Positions 7,181 to 15,063 are shown, counted from the first letter of the stretch. The stretch is 20,300 bases of DNA from an uncultured Collinsella sp. (GCA_902489295.1 CABTZM010000013.1:1-20300), one strand, 5' to 3'. Notes: generated by a model not told the origin, from the sequence alone. Program-made: numbers and translations.

Positions 7181-8401
7181 ATGGTTGATGAGGACTTTGC
7201 CTGGCGGCTTACGCAGGAGCTCGTGCGGATCGACAGCTCAGACCCGGGCGCGTATGAGGACGAGATCGAGCACTTCATTAAGAGGCTCATTGAGCAGCAG
7301 CTGGCGCAGCTTGATAGTCCTGCGCTCGATGCCGTGCAGATTGAGGAGCTCGAAGTACTCCCCGGGCGCCGCAACCTTATGATTACCGTGCCGGCCGTAA
7401 GCGACGAGGCCCGACTCGTCTTCATCTGTCACATGGATACCGTCACCCTGGGCGATGGCTGGGAGGCAGACACGCCGCCGCTCGGAGCGATCGTGCGCGA
7501 CGATAAACTCTATGGTCGCGGCTCCTGCGACATGAAGGGTGGCCTGGCTTGCGCCATTGCCGCACTGGTCCATACGCTCGAGCGCGTGGCGGCGGATGGC
7601 ACGCTGCCCCGCCGCGGCTTTTCGCTCATCTGCTCGGTCGACGAGGAAGACTTTATGCGCGGCTCCGAGGCGGCCATCAATGCCGGTTGGGTCGGCTCGC
7701 GCGAATGGGTGCTGGACACCGAGCCCACCGACGGGCAGATCCAGGTGGCGCACAAGGGTCGCACGTGGTTCGAGATCGAGATGGCCGGCGTCACGGCGCA
7801 TGCAAGCCAGCCTTGGAAGGGCGCAGACGCCGTCGCCGCCATGGCCGAGGTCGTGTGTTCGCTCCGTCGCGCGTTTGCGGCGCTGCCCGCGCACGATGAG
7901 CTGGGGCCTTCGACCATCACGTTTGGCCAAATCGAGGGCGGCTATCGCCCCTATGTCGTACCCGACCACGCCAAGGTCTGGGTCGACATGCGCCTGACCC
8001 CGCCGACTGATACGACCGCCGCGACGCGCATGGTAGAGCAGGCCATTGTCGCCGCCGAAGCCGCGGTCCCAGGCTGCCATGGAAGCTATGCCGTGACAGG
8101 CGACCGCCCCGCCATCGAGCGCGATCCGGCCTCTCCCCTTCTAGCTGCGCTCAAGTGCGCAGCAGACGATGTGACGGGCACGGACACGACCGTCGGCTTC
8201 TTTACCGGCTACACCGACACTGCCGTCATTGCCGGCAAGACGGGAAACCGCAACTGCATGAGCTATGGCCCCGGGTCGCTCGCGCTCGCGCACAAGCCCA
8301 ACGAATATGTGCCCCACGCCGACATCGTTCGCTGCCAACAGGTGCTGATCGCGCTCGCCGACAATACGCTCCGAGGCGCGGATAGCCAAGTTGGGGCATA
8401 A
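7181..8401 (+). CDS. M20-family metallopeptidase (ArgE/DapE-like)
   Basis: A zinc-dependent amidohydrolase or peptidase of 406 residues, cytosolic. Metal-site motifs are in the usual order: CHMDTV (residues 83-88, H84), YGRGSCDMKGG (111-121, D117 bridging), DEED (154-157, general base and ligand Glu), LDTE (178-181, D179) and a C-terminal AHKPNE His. The dimerisation (lid) domain includes AGVTAHASQPWKGADAV. The substrate is not predictable: ArgE, DapE and dipeptidase members share these motifs. The start at 7181 is preferred over an in-frame ATG ten codons upstream because GAGG lies six bases before it and the family begins near this point. A TACAAT hexamer at 7141-7146 may be the -10 box. 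The next gene follows after 39 bases and is probably cotranscribed. Confidence 0.88.
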   Translation: MVDEDFAWRLTQELVRIDSSDPGAYEDEIEHFIKRLIEQQLAQLDSPALDAVQIEELEVLPGRRNLMITVPAVSDEARLVFICHMDTVTLGDGWEADTPPLGAIVRDDKLYGRGSCDMKGGLACAIAALVHTLERVAADGTLPRRGFSLICSVDEEDFMRGSEAAINAGWVGSREWVLDTEPTDGQIQVAHKGRTWFEIEMAGVTAHASQPWKGADAVAAMAEVVCSLRRAFAALPAHDELGPSTITFGQIEGGYRPYVVPDHAKVWVDMRLTPPTDTTAATRMVEQAIVAAEAAVPGCHGSYAVTGDRPAIERDPASPLLAALKCAADDVTGTDTTVGFFTGYTDTAVIAGKTGNRNCMSYGPGSLALAHKPNEYVPHADIVRCQQVLIALADNTLRGADSQVGA

Positions 8402-8440
8402 TAAGCCGCGAACAAATCGACTCGCGCGTTAGGACCGCCC

Positions 8441-9124
8441 ATGAAAGCACTTCCGTTTCCCTGCATCCGCCCGGCTCAGGACCGCGTGCTCGAGGCGTTG
8501 CCTGCAATGGGCAGCATCCTGAACGGCAACGATGCTCTGCGCGAAGCCATTGCCGATGGCCTGATGCTCAAGGATCCAGGCGCGGCGTATTACGTGTACG
8601 AATGCTCGGGTGAGCCGGGTCGCGTGACGGGCGTCGTGGCGATTTGCCCGACGAGTGTACTTGCGGGCGGCAAGGGCGATGCCAGCGCTGACGTGGCCGC
8701 CACCGCGCGCGCGATCGCCGAGCTCAAGGTGCAGCCGCGCCCCGTGTCGCTCGCCTACGAGGCGTCGCCCGTCATGGATATCATTTTGAGCGCAGCCAAA
8801 GAGGGCGCATCGCTCTACGCCGTCACCGATCCCGCGGGCGTCACACATCGCGTGTGGGAGGTCAAGCGCGAGGACGCCGTTGCCGCCATCCGTGCCATGC
8901 TCGATCAGGCGCCCGACCCGGTGTTCGCCGGTGACTCCGCCTATGTCGCCGCGCTGGCTGGGGCATCGCAGATTCTGGCCGACGAGGCCCGCACTGCCGA
9001 CGCCTACTCTGGCAAAGAGCCGTTCAACTTTGCTGTAGCCGTGCTGTTCCCCGCCGCGCAGGTCAGCGGCAGCGCGCCGCAGGTTCCGACGGGTCTGCTC
9101 ACTCACCAGGTCTCACGGTTCTAG
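8441..9124 (+). CDS. Shortened DUF1015-family protein
   Basis: 227 residues that follow the DUF1015 pattern in condensed form: IRP near the N-terminus (9-11), YYVYE (50-54), LYAVTDPAGVTHRVWEV (125-141), the VFAGDSAYVAAL block (161-172), and FNFAVAVLFPAAQ (195-207). Typical members are about 400 residues and carry DGHHRYxAA where this protein has GDSAYVAAL, so the conserved His pair is absent. DUF1015 genes commonly sit beside serC-serA in Firmicutes and Actinobacteria. Here they are separated by the DUF559-like gene and the peptidase, consistent with insertion into an ancestral ser cluster. Its molecular function is not established. AGGA seven bases before the ATG supports the start. Confidence 0.75.
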   Translation: MKALPFPCIRPAQDRVLEALPAMGSILNGNDALREAIADGLMLKDPGAAYYVYECSGEPGRVTGVVAICPTSVLAGGKGDASADVAATARAIAELKVQPRPVSLAYEASPVMDIILSAAKEGASLYAVTDPAGVTHRVWEVKREDAVAAIRAMLDQAPDPVFAGDSAYVAALAGASQILADEARTADAYSGKEPFNFAVAVLFPAAQVSGSAPQVPTGLLTHQVSRF

Positions 9125-9167
9125 CGAACTCAAACGCTAAGCTGGAAAACCCAGCATCCAAACAAAC

Positions 9168-9210
9168 AAGGGGCGGAGATGCAGCAAACGCATGCACCTC
9201 CGCCCTTTTC
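9168..9210. terminator. Rho-independent terminator between convergent genes
   Basis: AAGGGGCGGAG (9168-9178) pairs with CTCCGCCCTT (9198-9207), with an inner TGC/GCA pairing, and is followed by TTTTC. It ends the peptidase-DUF1015 unit and may also serve the leftward phosphatase genes. Confidence 0.85.
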
Positions 9211-9253
9211 GCATCAAACAATTACGCCGGTAAACCGGGCCGCAACGTCAGCG

Positions 9254-9889
9254 TTATCCACGCTGCAGACCTGCCGCCGCCACGAGCGGCTCTAGCCCCA
9301 GCTCGCGCGCGTAGTCTTCCTGCGTAAAGACTTCGACCAGTTCAAACGTATCGGCCGCATCGTCAAACGCAAAATGCAGCACTGAGCAGTTGCCCGGCAC
9401 GCGTTCGCGCTCGTCGGCCGCCGCGCCCCGCACGTGGTCCAAAAACTCCTTGATAGCTGAGCCATGACTTACCGCGAGCACGCACGTATGGTCCGGACGC
9501 TGCATAAGATCGGTCAGCGTCGCCACCATGCGCGTGCGCACCTGGATCTGGCCCTCGCCGCCAAACTGCCGATAGAAGTCGCGCCACGGGCGCTCGGGCA
9601 TAAGCATCACGCGCTCGGCCTCAAAGTCGCCAAAGAACCACTCACGCAGGCCGTCCAGGCGCTCGTACGCCAAGCCCGGCCACAAGTTGGCGATAGTCTG
9701 CTCGGTGCGATGAAGCGTAGAGGTGTAGGCATGATCGGGCTCAATGCCGCGCGCACGTAAAAACATGCCGGCGCGCGCCGCCTGGTCGCAACCCAACTGC
9801 GTAAGCGGCGAGTCACTCCACCCCTGAATGATACGCTTAAGGTTGAATATCGTCTGTCCATGACGGACCAGATACAGATCTTTATTCAT
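9254..9889 (-). CDS. Histidine phosphatase (phosphoglycerate mutase-like), second of a tandem pair
   Basis: 211 residues of the branch-1 histidine phosphatase superfamily. LVRHGQT at 7-13 carries the phospho-accepting H10 and R9. The chain continues with YTSTLHRTEQT, REWFFGDFE (proton-donor Glu region) and AVSHGSAIKEFL (second catalytic His). The start at 9889 is set by AAAGGA six bases upstream; an in-frame ATG 17 codons earlier would overlap the preceding gene. Members include cofactor-dependent mutases and broad phosphatases such as PhoE or CobC; the substrate is not visible here. It shares its whole motif set with the upstream gene, from which it is separated by 17 bases, so the pair looks like a local duplication in one operon. 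Confidence 0.9.
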   Translation of the reverse strand: MNKDLYLVRHGQTIFNLKRIIQGWSDSPLTQLGCDQAARAGMFLRARGIEPDHAYTSTLHRTEQTIANLWPGLAYERLDGLREWFFGDFEAERVMLMPERPWRDFYRQFGGEGQIQVRTRMVATLTDLMQRPDHTCVLAVSHGSAIKEFLDHVRGAAADERERVPGNCSVLHFAFDDAADTFELVEVFTQEDYARELGLEPLVAAAGLQRG

Positions 9890-9906
9890 AGGGGTCCTTT
9901 CGTTCG

Positions 9907-10449
9907 TTACCAACCCAAGAGCGAAAACGCCCCGTCGCAATAGCCAAAATGAAGCACGGCACCGTTGTCGGGTAGCTCTCCCCCGCCAGTCACATACTCA
10001 AGAAACTCCTGGCAGGCTGAGCCGTGGGAAACCGCCAGCACGCAGTCGTGCTGCGGCCTGGCCATGATGCGGGACAGCGCCGCGACCATGCGCGACTGAA
10101 GCTGCACTTCCGACTCGCCGCCAAAGGCCACCGGATAATCGCCCCAGGGCTGCGGCGGCATCTCGCGATTTGATGTGCCCTCCAGCGAGCCAAAATGCCA
10201 CTCACGCAGGTCATCGACCAGCTCAATGGAACGGCCCTCGCCAACGATAAGCTCGGCCGTATGCCGCGCCCGGCCCAACGGCGAGGAATACACATGATCA
10301 AAGGCCACGCCACGCGCCGCAAACGCCGTACGCGCCGTCAGCGCCTGCTCGCGCCCGCGCGCCGTAAGCGGCGAATCGTGCCAGCCCTGCAAAATGCTCT
10401 GCACATTGAGCTCAGTCTGCCCATGCCGCACCAAATACAGATCGGCCAC
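9907..10449 (-). CDS. Histidine phosphatase (phosphoglycerate mutase-like), first of a tandem pair
   Basis: 180 residues. YLVRHGQTELN at the N-terminus (R8, H9), GWHDSPLTARGREQA, VYSSPLGRARHTAE, LREWHFGSLEG, then LAVSHGSACQEFL, the complete histidine phosphatase signature. It is shorter at the C-terminus than its downstream paralogue by some 30 residues but shares the distinctive IxQGWxDSPLT and REWxFG stretches, indicating duplication and not independent recruitment. It is the first gene of a two-gene leftward operon. A REP-like hairpin lies just upstream (10465-10499). The substrate is unknown. Confidence 0.9.
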   Translation of the reverse strand: MADLYLVRHGQTELNVQSILQGWHDSPLTARGREQALTARTAFAARGVAFDHVYSSPLGRARHTAELIVGEGRSIELVDDLREWHFGSLEGTSNREMPPQPWGDYPVAFGGESEVQLQSRMVAALSRIMARPQHDCVLAVSHGSACQEFLEYVTGGGELPDNGAVLHFGYCDGAFSLLGW

Positions 10450-10464
10450 ACGCCCTCCCCTCGT

Positions 10465-10499
10465 ACCACCACAAAGGGGACAGGCACCTTTGTGGTGGT
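10465..10499. repeat. REP-like hairpin with GGGGACAGGCAC core
   Basis: ACCACCACAAAGG (10465-10477) and CCTTTGTGGTGGT (10487-10499) form a perfect 13-bp stem around a 9-base loop. The core AAAGGGGACAGGCACC resembles the GGGGACAG-type REP hairpins that RAYT (IS200-like) transposases spread in many genomes; that resemblance is from memory. No T-run follows in the leftward direction, so a simple terminator is less likely. Confidence 0.6.
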
Positions 10500-10531
10500 T
10501 TACCGTCTGATCACGCCGCGGTGACGCTCAG

Positions 10532-11203
10532 CTACACCAGTACGTCGGCAAGCGAGCGCTTGGGTACGTGGTGCACCTGCGCCTCGTCGCGCCAATAATT
10601 GATGGAGCCGTCGGGGTTGGAATCGATCGCATCGATCACCTGCGTCTCGGCCGGAACGCCAAAAGCCATGATCAGCTTGAGCTCATACTTGTCGTTATCG
10701 AGCCCCATGGCATCGATCGCGTGGAGCGTAAAGGCCTTGAACATGCAGGCTGCCACCTCGGGCGTGGCGCTGCGGGCGGCGAGCATCATCGTCTGCGCGG
10801 CAATGCCCGTGTCGACCTCGGTAATGGGAGCGGCGGGCTTGCCCGGAACGGCGCGCTCGGCAAGAATCGCGATGTAGCCGGTCGGGCGCTCACCCTCGGC
10901 AGGACCCGGCCAGTCCTTAAGTGCGCCGGCCCATGCGAGCTCGTCAAATACACGCGCGCAATCCTCGGCACCGCTCACCACGTGAAAACGCAGACGCTGA
11001 CCATTGGCGCCGCAGGGAGCCAGGTGCGCCAGTTCCGCCAGCTCGAGCAAAAACTCGCGCGGCACGCGCATGGACTCGTCAAAGCGACGGCACGTGCGGG
11101 CACGACGGACCAGCGCATCAAACGCTTCCAGACCGAGCTTTTCGCAACCTTGCTTTGCCATCGATTCGACACTCGACGGTGCCTCGGGAACTGCTTCGTT
11201 CAT
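10532..11203 (-). CDS. Nitroreductase-family FMN oxidoreductase
   Basis: 223 residues of the nitroreductase fold. RARTCRRFDES (35-44) is the N-terminal phosphate/FMN signature, PCGANGQRLRFHVV (63-76) the flavin-contacting segment, then DTGIAAQTMMLAA (131-143) and IMAFGVPAET at the C-terminus. Members reduce nitro compounds, quinones or flavins with NAD(P)H; the real substrate is not visible. The chosen start (ATG 11201-11203) has a GGGGG tract upstream; the frame stays open further upstream, but that part has no family resemblance. A DtxR-type iron box precedes the gene, suggesting induction at low iron, which would fit a flavin or ferric-chelate reductase role. The first gene of the leftward stretch, although the phosphatase operon after it may have its own promoter. 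Confidence 0.85.
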   Translation of the reverse strand: MNEAVPEAPSSVESMAKQGCEKLGLEAFDALVRRARTCRRFDESMRVPREFLLELAELAHLAPCGANGQRLRFHVVSGAEDCARVFDELAWAGALKDWPGPAEGERPTGYIAILAERAVPGKPAAPITEVDTGIAAQTMMLAARSATPEVAACMFKAFTLHAIDAMGLDNDKYELKLIMAFGVPAETQVIDAIDSNPDGSINYWRDEAQVHHVPKRSLADVLV

Positions 11204-11231
11204 AGGGACCCCCAATACAAGCCAATTGTCC

Positions 11232-11250
11232 TTAGGAAAATCTAACCTAA
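11232..11250. promoter_or_regulatory. Putative DtxR/IdeR-type iron box
   Basis: Read on the minus strand, TTAGGTTAGATTTTCCTAA matches the corynebacterial DtxR consensus TTAGGTTAGGCTAACCTAA at 15 of 19 positions, including the outer TTAGG and CCTAA. It lies 28 bases upstream of the nitroreductase ATG, where it would overlap a promoter (TAGATT is a possible -10). A regulator gene is not present in the window. Confidence 0.5.
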
Positions 11251-11438
11251 AACGTAGGCAATAACGAACAGGGCTGCAATGTTCTACACCTGTTGAATAG
11301 AAAATCGCGACGTGGGGAACAACGGAAACAATTCGGGGCCTTTGGGTTACGTTTCGCCCTCCCCGACCCATACGTCAGCGCCCTTAGGGGATACTGGTTG
11401 TAACGATCAAGGCTTACGCCGCACGGAAAAGAGACATT

Positions 11439-12041
11439 ATGGGCATCTTTAAGAACGATGACCAAAAATCGAGCCAGTTTGGATTTGACGAGAAAAGCAT
11501 AGCAGGCAAAGCCGTCAAGGCCGTGCGCTGGATCTACGCCATCACGGGCGTCGTGGCGCTCATTGCTGGTATCGCGCTGCTTTTTGCACCCGCCAAGTCC
11601 CTCGTCTTTTTGACGACCGTCCTGGGCTTCTACTTTGTGATTACGGCAGCCATCAGGCTGTTCACTGCCATTTTTGAGCCGCTGCTGCCCACCGGCTGGC
11701 GCGTCACGAGCATCATCTCCAACCTACTCATTATCTTGGGCGGCGTCATAATCCTGCGCAACCAGGCCTTCTCGACCGCGACGCTCACCACGATGGTGGT
11801 TATCGTGGCCGGCTTTGGCTGGATTGTCGAAGGTGTCATGTCCATTCTGGAGTCCGAGCTTTCGTCCAACCGCGCCCTCGCCATCCTGAGCGGCGCACTT
11901 TCCATCATCGCCGGCATGTTCGTGTTTATCTATCCGCTGTGGTCGGCCAAGATGCTCGTCATCTTTAGCGGCGCCGCGCTGCTGGTGTTTGGCGTAACGC
12001 TGATTGTTCGCGCTATTCAATTTGGCAAACTGGTGCGCTAG
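11439..12041 (+). CDS. DUF308 (HdeD-like) membrane protein
   Basis: 200 residues with six predicted membrane segments arranged as three hairpins (about 28-48, 54-76, 88-107, 113-136, 143-163, 167-190), after a short soluble N-terminus rich in Lys, Asp and Gln. The repeated pattern of Gly-rich helices (IAGIALLFAP, ILGGVIILRN, IIAGMFVFIYP) is that of DUF308, to which E. coli HdeD belongs; HdeD is linked to acid resistance, but most members are uncharacterised. The ATG follows AAGAGA. Its stop codon is immediately followed by the ATG of the UPF0178 gene, indicating translational coupling. Confidence 0.85.
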   Translation: MGIFKNDDQKSSQFGFDEKSIAGKAVKAVRWIYAITGVVALIAGIALLFAPAKSLVFLTTVLGFYFVITAAIRLFTAIFEPLLPTGWRVTSIISNLLIILGGVIILRNQAFSTATLTTMVVIVAGFGWIVEGVMSILESELSSNRALAILSGALSIIAGMFVFIYPLWSAKMLVIFSGAALLVFGVTLIVRAIQFGKLVR

Positions 12042-12524
12042 ATGCCACGAACGCTCTTTATTGATGCAGACGCCTGCCCGGTCACGCGCGAGTCGATTGA
12101 CTGTGCGCGGCGGGCGGGCGTCGCCGTTGTTATCGCCGGCAACAGCACGCAAAACCTGGAACGGCACATTCGCCGCGACGACCCGCGCGATGCCGAGCAC
12201 GCGCGACGCGGCTTTTGGGTCACGACGCTCGACGTGAGCGTGGGCGCCGACAGCGCCGACTTTGCCATTGTCGAACGCCTGCAGGCGGGCGACGTGGTCG
12301 TGACGCAGGACATTGGCTTGGCGAGCATGGTGCTCGGGCGCGATGCCGCCGCTATCGGTGTGCGCGGGCGCGTCTACGACAAAGCAACCATCGACATGCA
12401 GCTGTTTATTCGCCACGAGGAAAAGAAGGTACGCCGCGCCGGCGGACGCACTCGCGGTCCGGCAGCATTTACCAGCGAAGACCGCGCCCGCTTTAAACGC
12501 AACCTCACCGAGTTGCTGCACTAA
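12042..12524 (+). CDS. UPF0178 (YaiI/YqxD, DUF188) protein
   Basis: 160 residues. The family hallmark FIDADACPV lies at 6-14, followed by VVIAGNSTQ, VTTLDVSVGADSADFAIVE, GDVVVTQDIGLA and the closing GGRTRGPAAFTSEDRARF. All are standard for UPF0178, which has a PIN-like nuclease fold with conserved acidic residues; the biological function is unassigned. Full length for the family (about 150). The ATG abuts the preceding stop codon, so translation is probably coupled to the DUF308 gene, and the unit ends in the terminator at 12527-12569. Confidence 0.93.
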   Translation: MPRTLFIDADACPVTRESIDCARRAGVAVVIAGNSTQNLERHIRRDDPRDAEHARRGFWVTTLDVSVGADSADFAIVERLQAGDVVVTQDIGLASMVLGRDAAAIGVRGRVYDKATIDMQLFIRHEEKKVRRAGGRTRGPAAFTSEDRARFKRNLTELLH

Positions 12525-12526
12525 CC

Positions 12527-12569
12527 AAGGTAGATTTTTGAGACATGCCTAAAATCTACCTTTTTGTTT
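12527..12569 (+). terminator. Rho-independent terminator after the UPF0178 gene
   Basis: AAGGTAGATTTT (12527-12538) pairs with AAAATCTACCTT (12551-12562), followed by TTTGTTTT. Confidence 0.88.
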
Positions 12570-12604
12570 TGAGCGGTGTGAGCGCTCGGAATCCATGGCT
12601 CAAC

Positions 12605-12680
12605 AAAAAACGGGCTTCAAAATGCCATGCGTCGCCGCATTGCGCAGGCGCTGAGCATGGCTATTTGAAGCCCGTTTTTT
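12605..12680. terminator. Large bidirectional terminator/cruciform
   Basis: A perfect 17-bp stem (AAAAAACGGGCTTCAAA, 12605-12621, with 12664-12680) encloses a second stem GCCATGC/GCATGGC (12624-12630, 12655-12661). With A-run and T-run on the outside it can terminate both ways and mainly serves the leftward metal permease, whose stop is nine bases away. Confidence 0.85.
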
Positions 12681-12688
12681 AGGCCTAC

Positions 12689-13777
12689 TTAGAGGCCAAC
12701 GGCGGAGAGGATGAGGCCCCAGCCAGCGCCGATGACGTACATCATGATCAGGAACACGGCATTTTCGCGGGCGCTGCGGTTGGTGCGGAACAGCACCAGA
12801 TAACCCACGCCGGCGGAAATGAGCGTGCCGGCGAGCATCGGCGCCAGTTGCAGCGCGCCTTCCAGATACAGCTGTGTAATGACCACGCTCGCCGAGCAAT
12901 TGGGAATCAGCCCGACAAGCGCCGAACCCAGGACAGCGAGTGTCTCGTTGCCGCGCAGGAACTGCTCGATCGCGGACTCGCCGAACGTCTCGAGCACGGC
13001 GACCAGAATCAGCGTCACCAGAAAAATGAATACCGAGACCTGCACGGTGTGCGAGATCGCACTGCGGATGATCGACAGGACAGGCGTCCCTTCGTGGGAG
13101 TGAGAGTGACCGTGACCGTCATGGTGTTCATGTTCGCCCTCATGACCGTGATCGTGGCCATGTCCGTGTTCGTGCTCGTCCTCGTCTTCGTCACAACCGC
13201 AATGGTCGCGCTCGCACAACTCGTGGATGTGGTCGGCGCTCACGCCCGCCTCGGCCACCTCGTCGATGATGTCACCGCCGCTGTGGTCGTCATGCGCGCA
13301 GTTAACGTGGGCCGGGTTGGCCACGGTTCCCAGCACGGTACGGCGAATCGCCGCGTGCGCGCGGGCGTTACGGCGCAGGCCGCGAATGGCGGCATCTACG
13401 ATAAAGCCCGTGACCAGTGCAATCAGCGCTTTCGAAGCCAAAAGCATCGCCATAGTCTGCACGGGAACCTGCTCGGCAAGTAGCAGCGGCAGCATCTCGT
13501 CGGAGGTCGAAAGGAACACCGCCACCAAGGTGCCCAGCGTCACGACGCGACCGGCGTACAGCGTTGCCGCCATTGCCGAAAAGCCGCACTGCGGCACCAT
13601 GCCCAGCAACGAGCCAACCACGGGACCCGCGGCGCCGGCGCGCTTGATGGCCCCGTTAACGCGGTCGCCCGCAACGTGCTCAAGTGTCTCGAGAGCAAGA
13701 TACGTCACCAACAAAAACGGCACCAGCGAGAGCGTGTCCTTGCCGGCGTCGAGCAGAATATCAATCAGTAAATCCAT
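12689..13777 (-). CDS. Putative manganese transporter / ArsP_2-type permease with His-rich loop
   Basis: 362 residues, with about eight to ten hydrophobic segments in two halves around a central cytoplasmic or external loop. Each half bears the family signature: VPQCGFSAMAATLYAGR (61-77) and IPNCSASVVITQLYLEG (291-307), with STSDEMLPLLL (90-100) between. These are typical of the DUF2899/ArsP_2 permeases annotated as 'putative manganese transporter' or arsenic efflux. The loop at 157-228 is full of Cys, Asp and His, with 13 His in residues 202-228, probably metal-binding. The true substrate is unproven. The gene is monocistronic, with a clear promoter and dyad upstream (13821-13867) and a terminator downstream. 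Confidence 0.8.
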   Translation of the reverse strand: MDLLIDILLDAGKDTLSLVPFLLVTYLALETLEHVAGDRVNGAIKRAGAAGPVVGSLLGMVPQCGFSAMAATLYAGRVVTLGTLVAVFLSTSDEMLPLLLAEQVPVQTMAMLLASKALIALVTGFIVDAAIRGLRRNARAHAAIRRTVLGTVANPAHVNCAHDDHSGGDIIDEVAEAGVSADHIHELCERDHCGCDEDEDEHEHGHGHDHGHEGEHEHHDGHGHSHSHEGTPVLSIIRSAISHTVQVSVFIFLVTLILVAVLETFGESAIEQFLRGNETLAVLGSALVGLIPNCSASVVITQLYLEGALQLAPMLAGTLISAGVGYLVLFRTNRSARENAVFLIMMYVIGAGWGLILSAVGL

Positions 13778-13820
13778 GACGGATGGAACCTTTCGTGTCT
13801 TTCGGCAGCATTGTAAAAGT

Positions 13821-13867
13821 CCTAGCGGTCAACTAGGGTATTGTAGTTGTCCCGGGCGCGGTGCCAA
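13821..13867 (-). promoter_or_regulatory. Promoter and candidate operator of the metal permease
   Basis: On the minus strand, TTGGCA (13862-13867) and TACAAT (13840-13845) stand 16 bases apart. Just downstream of the -10 lies the dyad CCTAG-N7-CTAGG (13821-13837), at the expected transcription start, a good place for a metal-responsive repressor. Five of six bases match consensus in each box. Confidence 0.55.
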
Positions 13868-13948
13868 TAGTTGCCCATGGTAAACTATCATCTCGCCACA
13901 ACTCAGTAACCCCGAGCCGCGCGACGCGGCCCGTCCAAGGAGCAGCCT

Positions 13949-14917
13949 ATGAACGTTTCGCAAGCACTCGAATACGAGCGCCAGCCGTTTATTCCCATGT
14001 TTATCTATGGCGACCACGGCGCCATGGAGTCCGAGCGCCAGAAGGGCGAAGAGGCCCTCAAGGTGCTCGAGACCGAGTATTTTACTGCCGAGGACGACCC
14101 CGGCTTCGACTTTGCCACCGTGCGCGACCTGGCCGACCGCAACCGCGACCTTTGCGACCAGATTGGCGAGGCACGCCTGCGCAATGTGACGCCCGCGACG
14201 CTCTCGCGCGGCCTGTCCGACGCCGACACCTGCGCCGCCATCGGCAAGATGCAAAAGCGCACTGCCGCGTCCGTTATGCGCGAAATCCGCGGTGACCGCG
14301 ACGCGCTCGGCGTGGCCTACGCCCGCAAGCCCATCCAGGGCACCGTGCTCGGTGTCGACATCGAGACCACCGGCCGTGCACCCGAACGCGGTTATATCAT
14401 CAACGTCGGCTGGGAGATCATGGAACTCACCAGCGACGCCATCCCGCACGACGCCGAGGCGCACTACTGTGGCCTGCCCGACATCTACCGCGGCGAAGAT
14501 GTGCCGCTGTCGAATATCCACCACATTACCTGGGACGACATCGACGGCAAAACGCCCTTCCGCGAGAACAAGGAGCTGCAAAAGCAGCTGCTCAAGCTTA
14601 TGAAGAAGTACCCGTACATGGCGCATAACGCCGCCTTTGAGGACAGCTGGTTCAAGATTCACCTGGACGGTTACGCCGAGGCACGCCGCGCGGGTAAGAT
14701 CATTGTCATCGACTCGCGCCAGATCTGCCGCAGCCTGGACGCCGACGTGCGCTCGCTCCCCCGCGAGTCCGCCCCCGCCGCGCTCGAGAACTGGGCCCGC
14801 CGCCGCGGCACCCTCGCCGCCGACGCCAACGAGCAGCATCTGGGCTTGGACGACACCGACCTCATGCTCCGTACCGTCCAAGCCGAGTTCAACCTCAAGA
14901 ACCTATTCGCGAAATAA
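13949..14917 (+). CDS. DEDDh 3'-5' exonuclease-domain protein
   Basis: 322 residues. The N-terminal 130 are unassigned, charged and helical. The C-terminal part is a DnaQ-like exonuclease: Exo I GVDIETTG (135-142, D137/E139), Exo II HNAAFEDSW (226-234), Exo III HLGLDDTDLM (297-306, H297/D302), so DEDDh type. In Exo II an extra acidic residue (FED) follows the usual Phe. Such proteins trim DNA or RNA ends in repair or RNA turnover; the N-terminal extension gives no further clue. The start follows AAGGAG by eight bases. A hairpin stands downstream (14981-15020). Confidence 0.88.
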   Translation: MNVSQALEYERQPFIPMFIYGDHGAMESERQKGEEALKVLETEYFTAEDDPGFDFATVRDLADRNRDLCDQIGEARLRNVTPATLSRGLSDADTCAAIGKMQKRTAASVMREIRGDRDALGVAYARKPIQGTVLGVDIETTGRAPERGYIINVGWEIMELTSDAIPHDAEAHYCGLPDIYRGEDVPLSNIHHITWDDIDGKTPFRENKELQKQLLKLMKKYPYMAHNAAFEDSWFKIHLDGYAEARRAGKIIVIDSRQICRSLDADVRSLPRESAPAALENWARRRGTLAADANEQHLGLDDTDLMLRTVQAEFNLKNLFAK

Positions 14918-14980
14918 CCGATCCATCTGCGGGAGCGCCTGCCAGGCACAGTGCAATCCGTCTGGAGGCACCGGCACGCA

Positions 14981-15020
14981 GTAAACTAGGGCGCAGTCTT
15001 ATGGCTGCACCCTAGTTTGC
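14981..15020. terminator. Hairpin after the exonuclease gene
   Basis: AAACTAGGG (14983-14991) pairs with CCCTAGTTT (15010-15018), extended by inner GCAG/CTGC. There is no T-run on the + side, so termination is likely but may be weak. Confidence 0.5.
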
Positions 15021-15063
15021 ATCAAAACGAGCAAATTCGCGTGCTTCACATAGTCGGCAGGTT

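Noticed and set aside
7027..7425. N-terminal extension of the DUF559-like protein to 482 residues
   Set aside because: The extra part is a Ser-rich translation antisense to the M20 peptidase gene, and the family-like N-terminus begins at the ATG at 7026.
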